DNA of 37,326 nt from Gammaproteobacteria bacterium bin55 (GTDB lineage: Bacteria > Pseudomonadota > Gammaproteobacteria > Pseudomonadales > Azotimanducaceae): contig MPMU01000017.1 in NCBI GenBank assembly GCA_002238665.1, forward strand, positions 1-37,326, given 5' to 3'. The translations under genes were made by a program, and so were the position numbers. The notes beneath the pieces are model-generated. The model worked only from the letters and a program-made list of their open reading frames with translations, searched no databases and had not been told where the DNA came from. Of the stretch, positions 25,798 through 32,867 are shown piece by piece (the first letter of the stretch is position 1; the number at the start of each line of letters is the position of its first letter).

Positions 25798-27156
25798 CTA
25801 TGTGTCCGCCTGTGGGGGGCGCAGGCGATCCCTCTCTGCTCCTGTTTCCTGACTAACTCTACCACGTAGTAGTTCCTTTGTTCTATCTACGTCCCTGTGA
25901 TTAGCAAGGAATGTCTGAAGTGAGGGTATGGGGAACATATACGACCTGTCGAGTAATTCATCAAGGATTCCATTGTGAACGTATGTATCAATGATTTCCT
26001 TCACGCTCTTATTTGAATCAACATCCTTCTTAGAAAAATAGCCCGAAAGCTCTTTATAAGTAATCGTTTCACCAGGCGCTTGATGGTCTTTCGCTATCTG
26101 ATCTAGTTCTTCGTCGAACTCTGCTTGACCTGTGACCTGTAAGCGCATCTGATAATAGCCGATTCGAATATCATGCCCTTCATCAAGAACTTGATTAAGG
26201 TTTAATTGGGAATCTCCTGTCAAGTGGCTGTTTGCCACTTCCCTAACAAGTGTTTGTAAGTAATGGTGTAAGTGCCTTGGCCAACCATCGCTTGCTCGAT
26301 CAAGTTGATGTGCTATGTGATCTATTTGATTTTGTGTGAAGAGTTTTTCCAAGCCTAATTTTTGAATGGTTGAAACACATACTTGCCTACCTTCTTCTGG
26401 TGCGAATAGACTCAGCATAAAGTCCATTGTCGCCCGTCGAGTGATTCCAAGATGCTCTAACTGTTTCCCTGTGTCACTGAGCCCGGCGAACATCGGAATG
26501 ATTTTCAAGCCTGCTATATCAACCGCACCGTGCATATTAGTAACGAGGGTGTTTTCATTTTCATTATTAGGTTTAATCCGTTGTGCTTCGTCAACTAAAA
26601 GGACAAATATCGGCTTCTCTCCTGGATGTAAACAACCGCTAATAACATGCCATATGCTCTCTGGATAGTTACGAGCTCTATCCGCGAGGGACGGTAGGTG
26701 AGTATCTAAACCTCCACCTAATTTCATCAGCTGGAAATCAATCTCGCCGTACTTTTTTTTAGTATATGAACGAAATAACTGTTCAAAGTTTGTCCATTTA
26801 TGGCTAAGAAACCCTTGTAGAACAATGGCTGGATCACTTAACCTACCACCCTCGCAACGCACAACCACCACATCTTCATTATCCGAACCATCAATATCTA
26901 ATTCAATTTGCTTCAATAAACTGGTTTTACCGGCGCCTGGAGCGCCTTGAACAACCATCGTGTTGCAAACCGGTTCTGCCTTTTCCCGTACATATTCAAT
27001 CCGTTTCGTCATTGCATTTCGAATCTTGTGACGACCCTCAAATACGAGAGGATGTTCGCGCTCGTTTTGTTCTAAATAGGTCGCTAGTCCCCCGATTTCT
27101 TCTGTGGTCAAGCTCCCTTGAAAACGAAATTCGTTTTTATGAATCCAATCTGCCAC
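25798..27156 (-). CDS. AAA ATPase, left copy of a duplicated pair
   Basis: The best start is the GTG at 27156, five bases after an AGGAGG (27163-27168), giving 452 residues. The upstream TTG at 27177 lacks such a site. Walker A is G-A-P-G-A-G-K-T (lysine 77), Walker B V-L-L-V-D-E-A-Q (D189-E190), and F-A-G-L-S-D-T looks like a sensor-1 region. It resembles the AAA_16/AAA_22 and Orc1/TniB-like ATPases, without a recognised effector domain. A winged-helix-like C-terminus (I-T-Y-K-E-L-S-G-Y-F-S-K-K ... V-H-N-G-I-L-D-E-L-L) follows. It is a close paralogue of the gene at 27802-29160, with a nearly identical last ~110 residues. Function unknown. Confidence 0.8.
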   Translation of the reverse strand: MADWIHKNEFRFQGSLTTEEIGGLATYLEQNEREHPLVFEGRHKIRNAMTKRIEYVREKAEPVCNTMVVQGAPGAGKTSLLKQIELDIDGSDNEDVVVVRCEGGRLSDPAIVLQGFLSHKWTNFEQLFRSYTKKKYGEIDFQLMKLGGGLDTHLPSLADRARNYPESIWHVISGCLHPGEKPIFVLLVDEAQRIKPNNENENTLVTNMHGAVDIAGLKIIPMFAGLSDTGKQLEHLGITRRATMDFMLSLFAPEEGRQVCVSTIQKLGLEKLFTQNQIDHIAHQLDRASDGWPRHLHHYLQTLVREVANSHLTGDSQLNLNQVLDEGHDIRIGYYQMRLQVTGQAEFDEELDQIAKDHQAPGETITYKELSGYFSKKDVDSNKSVKEIIDTYVHNGILDELLDRSYMFPIPSLQTFLANHRDVDRTKELLRGRVSQETGAERDRLRPPQADT

Positions 27157-27427
27157 CCTTACCTCCTGACAGCTCAAGACCTGATTCCGACGGTCTCTGT
27201 ACCTTCAGCCTATTTTCCAATATTCTTTTAGTTGCTACAGCATCTCTGCCTGCTCCCATGAAAGTATTTAAGGACGAAATAGGAAACCTAAAAGTTTCAT
27301 CAAGGTTTTCGTCAAAAATGTCGTTATGGATCCCTGAGTTCACGAACACCTGTAGTTCCTTGTCTTTGTCGAATTTAGCCTGAAATGGGATCTTAATGTC
27401 CTCGTCATTAAATGACTCGTTGTCCGT
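27137..27427 (-). pseudogene. C-terminal ATPase fragment, left copy, start codon lost
   Basis: The frame encodes an isolated C-terminal domain related to the end of the full ATPases (V-N-S-G-I-H-N-D-I-F-D-E-N-L-D ... P-I-S-S-L-N-T-F compared with V-H-N-G-I-L-D-E-L-L-D ... P-I-P-S-L-Q-T-F). The right copy starts with ATG at the equivalent position; here it reads ACG (27425-27427), so translation would need another start such as GTG 27349. It overlaps the ATPase start by 20 bases. It is most likely a remnant of a third, larger ATPase gene. Confidence 0.7.
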
Positions 27428-27480
27428 ATAGTCGAGAAGTGATCATCAGAAGTTCAAAACTCTACCGAAATCTAGTCCGG

Positions 27481-27595
27481 TTACAGCACTCCCTTGTTGA
27501 AATCTAGGTCGCCTCTTGGCAAGTTTAGACGCAGGATGTCGTTAGCACCTTCAGTCAGTTTCCAGGCTCGAACACGGCCGTGGAGTTCACTTAAC
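27481..27595 (-). pseudogene. Duplicated 3' end of the acyl-CoA dehydrogenase gene
   Basis: These 38 codons (including L-H-G-R-V-R-A-W-K-L-T-E-G-A-N-D and ending N-K-G-V-L) repeat the last codons of the dehydrogenase at 29494-30609, offset by 2013 bases and differing at only a few positions. The upstream part of the gene is absent: the match stops at 27595. Confidence 0.9.
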
Positions 27596-27681
27596 TCGAG
27601 TTCGACGGTTTAAAATAGTAACACATTGAATTTAAAGGATAAAATATTATTGACTACACTACAAATCGCAGTGTAGGCGAT
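27596..27681. other. Junction spacer between duplication copies
   Basis: 86 AT-rich bases lie between the end of the dehydrogenase fragment and the next unit copy. It contains GTAACACATTGAATTTAAA (27618-27636), matching 18 of 19 bases of the inverted sequence in front of the full dehydrogenase gene (30630-30648). Confidence 0.5.
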
Positions 27682-27801
27682 GGCGTTCCCAACTGCCAGA
27701 GGTGTTTTTTGACTAGGAGGAGTTCAATCAAGTTAAATCACTCTGATGACCTAGTGTCAAATTCAATCACTTTTAATCAGTTCTTCTTGCTTTCGAGGGT
27801 G

Positions 27802-29160
27802 TCATGTGTCAGTCTGCGGGATCTCCTTCTCTCTTCCTGTTTCCTGCCTAACTCTACCACGTAGTAGTTCCTTTGTTCTATCTACGTCCCTGTCATTAGC
27901 AAGGAATGTCTGAAGTGAGGGTATGGGAAACATATACGACCCGTCGAGTAATTCATCAAGGATTCCATTGTGAACGTATGTATCAATGATTTCCTTCACG
28001 CTCTTATTTGAATCAACATCCTTCTTAGAAAAATAGCCCGAAAGCTCTTTATAAGTAATCGTTTCACCAGGCGCTTGATGGTCTTTCGCTATCTGATCTA
28101 GTTGTTCGTCGAATTCTGCTTGACCTGTGACCTGTAAGCGCATCTGATAATACCCGATTCGAATATCAAGCCCGTCATCAAGCACTTCTTCAAGACCCAA
28201 ATGATCTTTATTTCTTTTACAGCTATTTCGCACATTCTTGACAAATGTTTGTAAATAATGGTGTAAATGCCTTGGCCAGCCATCACTTGCTCGGTCAAGT
28301 TGATGTGCTATATGGTTTATTTGGTTCGGTCTAAAGAGTTTTTCCAATCCTAATTGCTGAATGGTTGAAATGCAGACTTGTCGACCTTCTTCAGGTGTAA
28401 ACAAACTCAGCATAAAGTCGTATCTAGACCGTCTGGTAATTCCGAGTTGCTCTAAACGTTTCCCTGTGTCACTAAGTCCTGCGAAAACGGGAATAATCTT
28501 TAAACCTGCAATATTGCGGGCACTATGAAGTCGAGTAAGTATCGTGTTCTTGTTCGATATATTTGGAAATATGTTTTGAGACTCGTCAACCAACAATAAA
28601 AACACCGGGTTAACACCCGGTGTTAAACAACCGCGGATGGTACCCCATAAACCGGCTGGATTACTACGCACCCTATCTGCTAGAGAAGGTAGGATAGTCT
28701 CTAACTCACCACCTGCTTTGAAAAATTTGAAATCAACACCGCGTTGTCCTTTTTTCCCGAATGAAAGAAATAGCTGTTCAAAATTCGTATCTTTATGTCT
28801 AAGGAAGCCTTGAAGAAAGGAAACGGGATCATTAAAGTCATCGCTCTCTAAGGACACTACCACGACATCTTCTTTATTGTCTTGATCAACGTCTATTTCA
28901 ATTTGGTTCAACAAACTCGTTTTACCGGCACCAGGTGCGCCTTGAACAACAAAGGTACTACAAACTGTCTTATCCTTTTCCCTCACATAGGCTATCCGTT
29001 TCCTTATGGCGTTTCTAACGTCATGCCGCCCCTCAAATACTAAAGGCGGCTCACGCTCATTAGCCTCTAAATAGAAATTCAACGCCGAAAGCTCTTCTGG
29101 AGCTAAAGATTCTTGAAATTGCTTCTCGTTTTTGGATGTCCCGGTGTCAAACTTAATCAA
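27802..29160 (-). CDS. AAA ATPase, right copy of a duplicated pair
   Basis: The TTG at 29160 gives 452 residues. The equivalent of the left copy's GTG start is GTA here, with a weaker AGTAGG site, so the start has shifted. Walker A is G-A-P-G-A-G-K-T (lysine 80). Walker B is L-L-L-V-D-E-S-Q (D192-E193), with serine where the left copy has alanine. F-A-G-L-S-D-T is conserved. The C-terminal ~110 residues are nearly identical to the left copy, the N-terminal two thirds clearly divergent. It overlaps the C-terminal fragment gene by eight bases. Function unknown; an ATP-driven sensor or regulator is the general expectation. Confidence 0.8.
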   Translation of the reverse strand: MIKFDTGTSKNEKQFQESLAPEELSALNFYLEANEREPPLVFEGRHDVRNAIRKRIAYVREKDKTVCSTFVVQGAPGAGKTSLLNQIEIDVDQDNKEDVVVVSLESDDFNDPVSFLQGFLRHKDTNFEQLFLSFGKKGQRGVDFKFFKAGGELETILPSLADRVRSNPAGLWGTIRGCLTPGVNPVFLLLVDESQNIFPNISNKNTILTRLHSARNIAGLKIIPVFAGLSDTGKRLEQLGITRRSRYDFMLSLFTPEEGRQVCISTIQQLGLEKLFRPNQINHIAHQLDRASDGWPRHLHHYLQTFVKNVRNSCKRNKDHLGLEEVLDDGLDIRIGYYQMRLQVTGQAEFDEQLDQIAKDHQAPGETITYKELSGYFSKKDVDSNKSVKEIIDTYVHNGILDELLDGSYMFPIPSLQTFLANDRDVDRTKELLRGRVRQETGREKEIPQTDT

Positions 29161-29440
29161 ATCGACTACCCTGACCTACTGAAGGATCGCGTTCTATATC
29201 CGGCAGCCTCTGAGTCTTCAACCTACTTTCTAATATACCATTAGTCGCTTTAATATTTCTGCTGGCTCCCACGATGGTCTTCAAGGACGGTATGGGAAAC
29301 TCAAATGTTCGGTCGAGCTTTTCGTCAAGATTGCCATTATGAACACATGAATTCACGAACACGTAAAGTTCTTTGTCTTTGTTGAATTTTGCCTGAAATG
29401 GGAACTTAATGTTCTCGTCCTTAAAACACTCGTTGTCCAT
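29153..29440 (-). CDS. Short ATPase C-terminal-domain protein, right copy
   Basis: The 95-residue frame starts with ATG and reads as a stand-alone C-terminal domain homologous to that of the neighbouring ATPases (V-N-S-C-V-H-N-G-N-L-D-E-K-L-D-R-T-F-E-F-P-I-P-S-L-K-T). It is preceded by a stop in the same frame shortly upstream, so no longer protein is read. Both copies keep this frame free of stops, which could mean a small accessory protein; more simply it is what remains of an ancestral third ATPase. It ends eight bases inside the ATPase start. Confidence 0.5.
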   Translation of the reverse strand: MDNECFKDENIKFPFQAKFNKDKELYVFVNSCVHNGNLDEKLDRTFEFPIPSLKTIVGASRNIKATNGILESRLKTQRLPDIERDPSVGQGSRFD

Positions 29441-29493
29441 ATAGTCAAGAAGCGATCATCAGAAGTTCAAAACTCTACCGACATCTAGTTCGG

Positions 29494-30609
29494 TTACAGC
29501 ACTCCCTTGTTGAGATCTAGGTCGCCTCTTGCCAAGTTTAGACGCAGGATGTCGTTAGCACCTTCAGTCAGTTTCCAGGCTCGAACACGGGCGTGGAGTT
29601 CACTTAACGGGTGACCAGACTGCAAGGCTCGTCCTCCAGCAAGCTGGATTGCAGTATCTATAACTTCGCCAACGGTTTCCGTCGCAAATACCTTGGTAGC
29701 GATTAACTCGTTCACGACATTTGCTTCGGTATCCGCCAATCGTGCCGTTCGGTAGAGCAGGCTTCGGGCTGCATAAGTCTTGATCCGCATATCTGCATAT
29801 CTCAATCTTACGCCTTCTTTGTCACCGAGGGGAGTGCCGTCGCGGCTTGGCTTTGCAAGGTTGGCTTTGGTGTGCTCAATTGCCCAACGACATATCCCCA
29901 CAGCTTGGGCGGCGAGAATTAATCGGATGTTTGAAATCTGACCCATGGCAGTACTCATACCTTTCCCTTGTTTGCCTACCAGGTGAGAAATCGGAATTTT
30001 CACGTTGTGAAATTCAATATATGCATGATGGCTACCGTCTATTGAACCAAACACTTCCTTGATTTCTACGCCAGGTGTTTCGCGATCGACGACAGCCATG
30101 ATTGGACCTTGTCCCTCAATGTTTACCAGAGTATTTATGAAGTCCGCTGATGCACCACCAGTTACGTAGGACTTTTGTCCATTGATGGTGACAGTCTCTC
30201 TAGAGATTTTTCCGCGGGTTGGCACCTGTGCCTCGCTTGGTTCTGTAAATCCGAATGCCATACGTTTTTCACCGAGTAGCATCGGAAGTAGATGAGTGGA
30301 TCGTAACGGTTCTCCCACATTAGCCAAGACGCCTCCGTTGGGACCGAATATGCCTGGTAAATGAACTACGTTTCTACCGGACAATTCGTCATAGACCACG
30401 ACCTGCTCAAGATTGGATGCCTCACGACCACCAATATCTTTTGGCTGAGTTAACCGGTAAATACCAGCATCCAAGGATGCTTCTCGGACCTTTGTTAACT
30501 TCGCCTCTTGTGAGAGAGAACTGTCGGAATGGATAGACTCGATGGTACGAGCTATTTCAATGGTGGCGTCGCGTAGCATAGCTACGCCTTTAGGCAAATT
30601 TTCGGGCAT
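29494..30609 (-). CDS. Acyl-CoA dehydrogenase-family flavoprotein
   Basis: The 371-residue protein has the usual three-part fold: a helical N-terminus, a beta-barrel with the F-G-F-T-E-P-S-E-A signature (near residue 120) and the Y-V-T-G-G-A-S-A-D-F stretch for FAD, and a C-terminal helical domain with Q-L-A-G-G-R-A-L near residue 325 and L-T-E-G-A-N-D-I-L-R. The enzymes oxidise acyl-CoA at C2-C3 with FAD and pass electrons to ETF. The exact substrate is not deducible. The gene is a hybrid locus: its last 38 codons and following DNA recur downstream as part of the tandem duplication. Confidence 0.9.
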   Translation of the reverse strand: MPENLPKGVAMLRDATIEIARTIESIHSDSSLSQEAKLTKVREASLDAGIYRLTQPKDIGGREASNLEQVVVYDELSGRNVVHLPGIFGPNGGVLANVGEPLRSTHLLPMLLGEKRMAFGFTEPSEAQVPTRGKISRETVTINGQKSYVTGGASADFINTLVNIEGQGPIMAVVDRETPGVEIKEVFGSIDGSHHAYIEFHNVKIPISHLVGKQGKGMSTAMGQISNIRLILAAQAVGICRWAIEHTKANLAKPSRDGTPLGDKEGVRLRYADMRIKTYAARSLLYRTARLADTEANVVNELIATKVFATETVGEVIDTAIQLAGGRALQSGHPLSELHARVRAWKLTEGANDILRLNLARGDLDLNKGVL

Positions 30610-30709
30610 AGATAATTCGTTCTTAAGTATTTATATTCAATGTGTTACGTAGAAATGACTACCAGGTCGGGACCGAACTTAGCGGTAGATTTCTAGGGTT
30701 GCAGGTGAG

Positions 30710-31102
30710 TTAGAAAAGCGGTAAATCAGAATCTCCGATCACTGGAATCATGGTCAAAATGGCGATGACAAACGCAACAAGAATCGCCGACAGAAAACCC
30801 CAATAGAGTACATTTTCCAGCAGTGCGCGCCGATTTATGAACTTGGTCACCTCGTCCGGAGTTCGCACATGCGTCGCAGTAGTCAGCGCATAACCGGAAA
30901 CTTGCGTGCTTCTTACTGCAGGCACTTTGAAAAATAGTTCCGGCGTGCCTCTCAAGAGCTTCACCACGGTCATCATATGAATGCCGGTTTCACGCGATAT
31001 CTGTGAGGGATGAAGAATCCTCTTGTCACTGTCTTTGAAACAATAGTAGATAGCCAAAATCGATCCTACTCGTCGTCGAAAACGGAAAGAGAGGAAGAAC
31101 AC
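30710..31102 (-). CDS. Winged-helix-like protein with one C-terminal membrane helix
   Basis: The 130-residue protein carries a helix-turn-helix-like segment (P-S-Q-I-S-R-E-T-G-I-H-M-M-T-V-V-K-L-L) and a single hydrophobic helix near the C-terminus (G-F-L-S-A-I-L-V-A-F-V-I-A-I-L-T-M-I, ~100-122). The combination suggests a membrane-tethered, winged-helix-type protein, but the family is not recognised. The annotated start is a GTG without a good ribosome-binding site; a shorter form is possible. It sits between the dehydrogenase and cmoB genes on the same strand. Confidence 0.55.
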   Translation of the reverse strand: MFFLSFRFRRRVGSILAIYYCFKDSDKRILHPSQISRETGIHMMTVVKLLRGTPELFFKVPAVRSTQVSGYALTTATHVRTPDEVTKFINRRALLENVLYWGFLSAILVAFVIAILTMIPVIGDSDLPLF

Positions 31103-31203
31103 CGGCTAGTTCCTTAGTTGGCTGTGTGTTTGTATCGAAGTATTAACAATATTAAGGGGTCCGCGATTTCGATGCATCTCCCTCGATCATTCTCAATATT
31201 GTG

Positions 31204-32157
31204 TCAGTACCTGTGCGTCAGTATTACTGCTCGTTTTGGAGCAGGGTAACCCTCAATTGTGAACCGCTTAGTGGCCGGATTGAGGGCGGCTGCCAAAGAG
31301 CCGCCATAAGTGTATTTTGTACTTCGTTGTTCAAAGGTCGTAGTTACTGACGTATCCAAGACTTTATGGTCACGAAATCCAGCTCGATCTAGGTTATCGA
31401 GAATGGTTTGCAAACATGGAACTAACCAGACATTTCGCATATTGGCGTATCTGTCAGTTGGAACAATGTCTTCATCGGCGATGAGCGTCTCGAGAATTAG
31501 CTGACCTGGTGTACTTAGGGTCTCATAGGTTTGCGAGACGTGGGCGAATAAATCTCGTTGGTGATAGGACACACCCATTGAAAATACGACGTCAAACGCA
31601 CGATCAAAAGTATCTACACCGAAGCGATGGGGTACGACAACGTTTGAACTACGCAGGTAAAAGTTAATCAAGCTTGCTTGTAGGACGAAGAGGTCAGACG
31701 ACTCTAATCCGATGACAGATGTTGCACCCGACTCCAACATACGGAAACCGAAGTAACCGTTGGAACAACCTATGTCAAGGACTGTCTTGTCCTTTAGGTC
31801 CACTTGGTCCTTAATTCGGTCCCATTTCAGATTGGACCGCCATTCGCTGTCAATGAAAAGTCCAAACAACGAAAAGGGACCTTTACGCCATGGTTTGAGA
31901 GTGTCTACGACATTCTCGAGTAGATTGCGTTCTGGGAATTCCTCTGTTGATCCTATGCTCACTACGTCGCTGAAACTAGAAAATTCTGGATTAAGCCGTG
32001 GTAGCTGATTGAGGGTAGATAGCCATTTTTTCGTGTGTCCGTGAGTCAAGGACGACAATGCCTTGTTCGATAGCGATTCAGACCATAGGGCCTCTAACCA
32101 GGAAGAGAAATTCACTTGATTGCCAGAATGGAGACCCAGTTCAGGAAGCGGAACCAC
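31204..32157 (-). CDS. cmoB: tRNA U34 carboxymethyltransferase CmoB
   Basis: CmoB uses carboxy-S-adenosylmethionine to convert 5-hydroxyuridine at tRNA position 34 into cmo5U, extending wobble decoding. The 317-residue protein has the methyltransferase core (V-L-D-I-G-C-S-N-G-Y-F-G) and the substrate-binding residues of E. coli CmoB: lysine 92 in P-W-R-K-G-P-F, tyrosine 198 in S-M-G-V-S-Y-H, and arginine 309 in E-G-Y-P-A-P-K-R. These align to K91, Y200 and R315 of the 323-residue E. coli protein, supporting the GTG start at 32157. A later GTG forming a GTGA overlap (32115) would be too short. It overlaps cmoA by 46 bases. Confidence 0.93.
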   Translation of the reverse strand: MVPLPELGLHSGNQVNFSSWLEALWSESLSNKALSSLTHGHTKKWLSTLNQLPRLNPEFSSFSDVVSIGSTEEFPERNLLENVVDTLKPWRKGPFSLFGLFIDSEWRSNLKWDRIKDQVDLKDKTVLDIGCSNGYFGFRMLESGATSVIGLESSDLFVLQASLINFYLRSSNVVVPHRFGVDTFDRAFDVVFSMGVSYHQRDLFAHVSQTYETLSTPGQLILETLIADEDIVPTDRYANMRNVWLVPCLQTILDNLDRAGFRDHKVLDTSVTTTFEQRSTKYTYGGSLAAALNPATKRFTIEGYPAPKRAVILTHRY

Positions 32158-32810
32158 ACGTCAGTTTCTCGAAAACCAGCTTGATTTAACGTGTTAATGT
32201 GGCTCTCCAGTTTTTCGATTTTCATCACCTCTTCTAGAGCACTGCGCTTCTGTGCAATTTCCAGTTCCGAATAACCATTCATTGCCTTGAATTCCAGGTG
32301 TAGTTGCTCGTGCAGTGGTGTGCTGACGATTTTCTCTGTAACTACCAAGATTCCGCCAGGTTTTAGGCAATCAAAGATTTTCTTGATTAACGTAGGTCGT
32401 TCCGGCGGGTCAATGAACTGCAAGACCAGATTCAGCACGACCATTTGACAAGGTTGCAAATCGATGGTACAGATATCTGAAAGGTGGAAGTTCACTCGAG
32501 TATCTGAGATGTTTAGTTTGGCTTGTCTAATCATGTCGGGTGCGGCGTCAACGGCTTCGATACGCACTTTTCGATCTCCAACTGCAGATAGTATTGCACC
32601 AGAAGATGCACCTAGAGAACACCCCAGATCGTAACAGCGGTCGTCCTCTTCGAGATAATGCCGAGCCATGAGACCAATTCCTTTGAGGATAGTGGCATAG
32701 CCGGGCACTGACCTTTGAATCATGTCTGGAAATACGCTGACTACCTCCTCGTTGAACTCAAAATCCGGCACGGTTTTTAGCTGATCTTCGTAGATTCTGT
32801 CCCGCATCAT
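32112..32810 (-). CDS. cmoA: Carboxy-S-adenosylmethionine synthase CmoA
   Basis: CmoA makes carboxy-S-adenosylmethionine from SAM and prephenate for CmoB. The 232-residue protein shows the family hallmarks D-R-I-Y-E-D, F-E-F-N-E-E-V, V-F-P-D-M-I-Q-R-S-V-P-G-Y, the SAM-binding Y-D-L-G-C-S-L-G-A-S-S-G-A, and V-L-N-L-V-L-Q-F-I-D-P. Length is close to the E. coli 247. It leads an overlapping cmoA-cmoB operon and is divergent from ppk1; the 57-bp AT-rich gap must hold both promoters. Confidence 0.95.
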   Translation of the reverse strand: MMRDRIYEDQLKTVPDFEFNEEVVSVFPDMIQRSVPGYATILKGIGLMARHYLEEDDRCYDLGCSLGASSGAILSAVGDRKVRIEAVDAAPDMIRQAKLNISDTRVNFHLSDICTIDLQPCQMVVLNLVLQFIDPPERPTLIKKIFDCLKPGGILVVTEKIVSTPLHEQLHLEFKAMNGYSELEIAQKRSALEEVMKIEKLESHINTLNQAGFRETDVWFRFLNWVSILAIK

Positions 32811-32867
32811 TGCCTCGATGGTTTTTTTGTTTTAATTTAAGGAATTAGTTGCTGAATCTGATTCCGA

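Larger units (their letters stand above)
25682..27595. repeat. Left copy of a tandem duplication of about 1.9 kb
   Basis: It pairs with 27682-29608. The matching GGCGTT boundary is offset by exactly 2000 bases at the left edge and the TTAAC boundary by 2013 at the right edge, the difference coming from small indels. Contents: ATPase gene, ATPase C-terminal fragment and 38 codons of an acyl-CoA dehydrogenase end. Confidence 0.9.
27682..29608. repeat. Right copy of the tandem duplication
   Basis: It is the counterpart of 25682-27595. It begins after the GGCGTT motif at 27682 and ends inside the dehydrogenase gene (TTAAC, 29604-29608), and contains the complete dehydrogenase end, ATPase fragment and ATPase. 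Confidence 0.9.

Noticed and set aside
25682..29608. CRISPR array or IS element in the repeated region
   Set aside because: Repeats are long gene-bearing units with no short spaced repeats, transposase or terminal inverted repeats.
32113..32115. GTGA overlap as the true cmoB start
   Set aside because: Starting there would place the conserved PWRKGPF lysine at about 78 instead of 92 (91 in E. coli), so the upstream GTG at 32157 is preferred.
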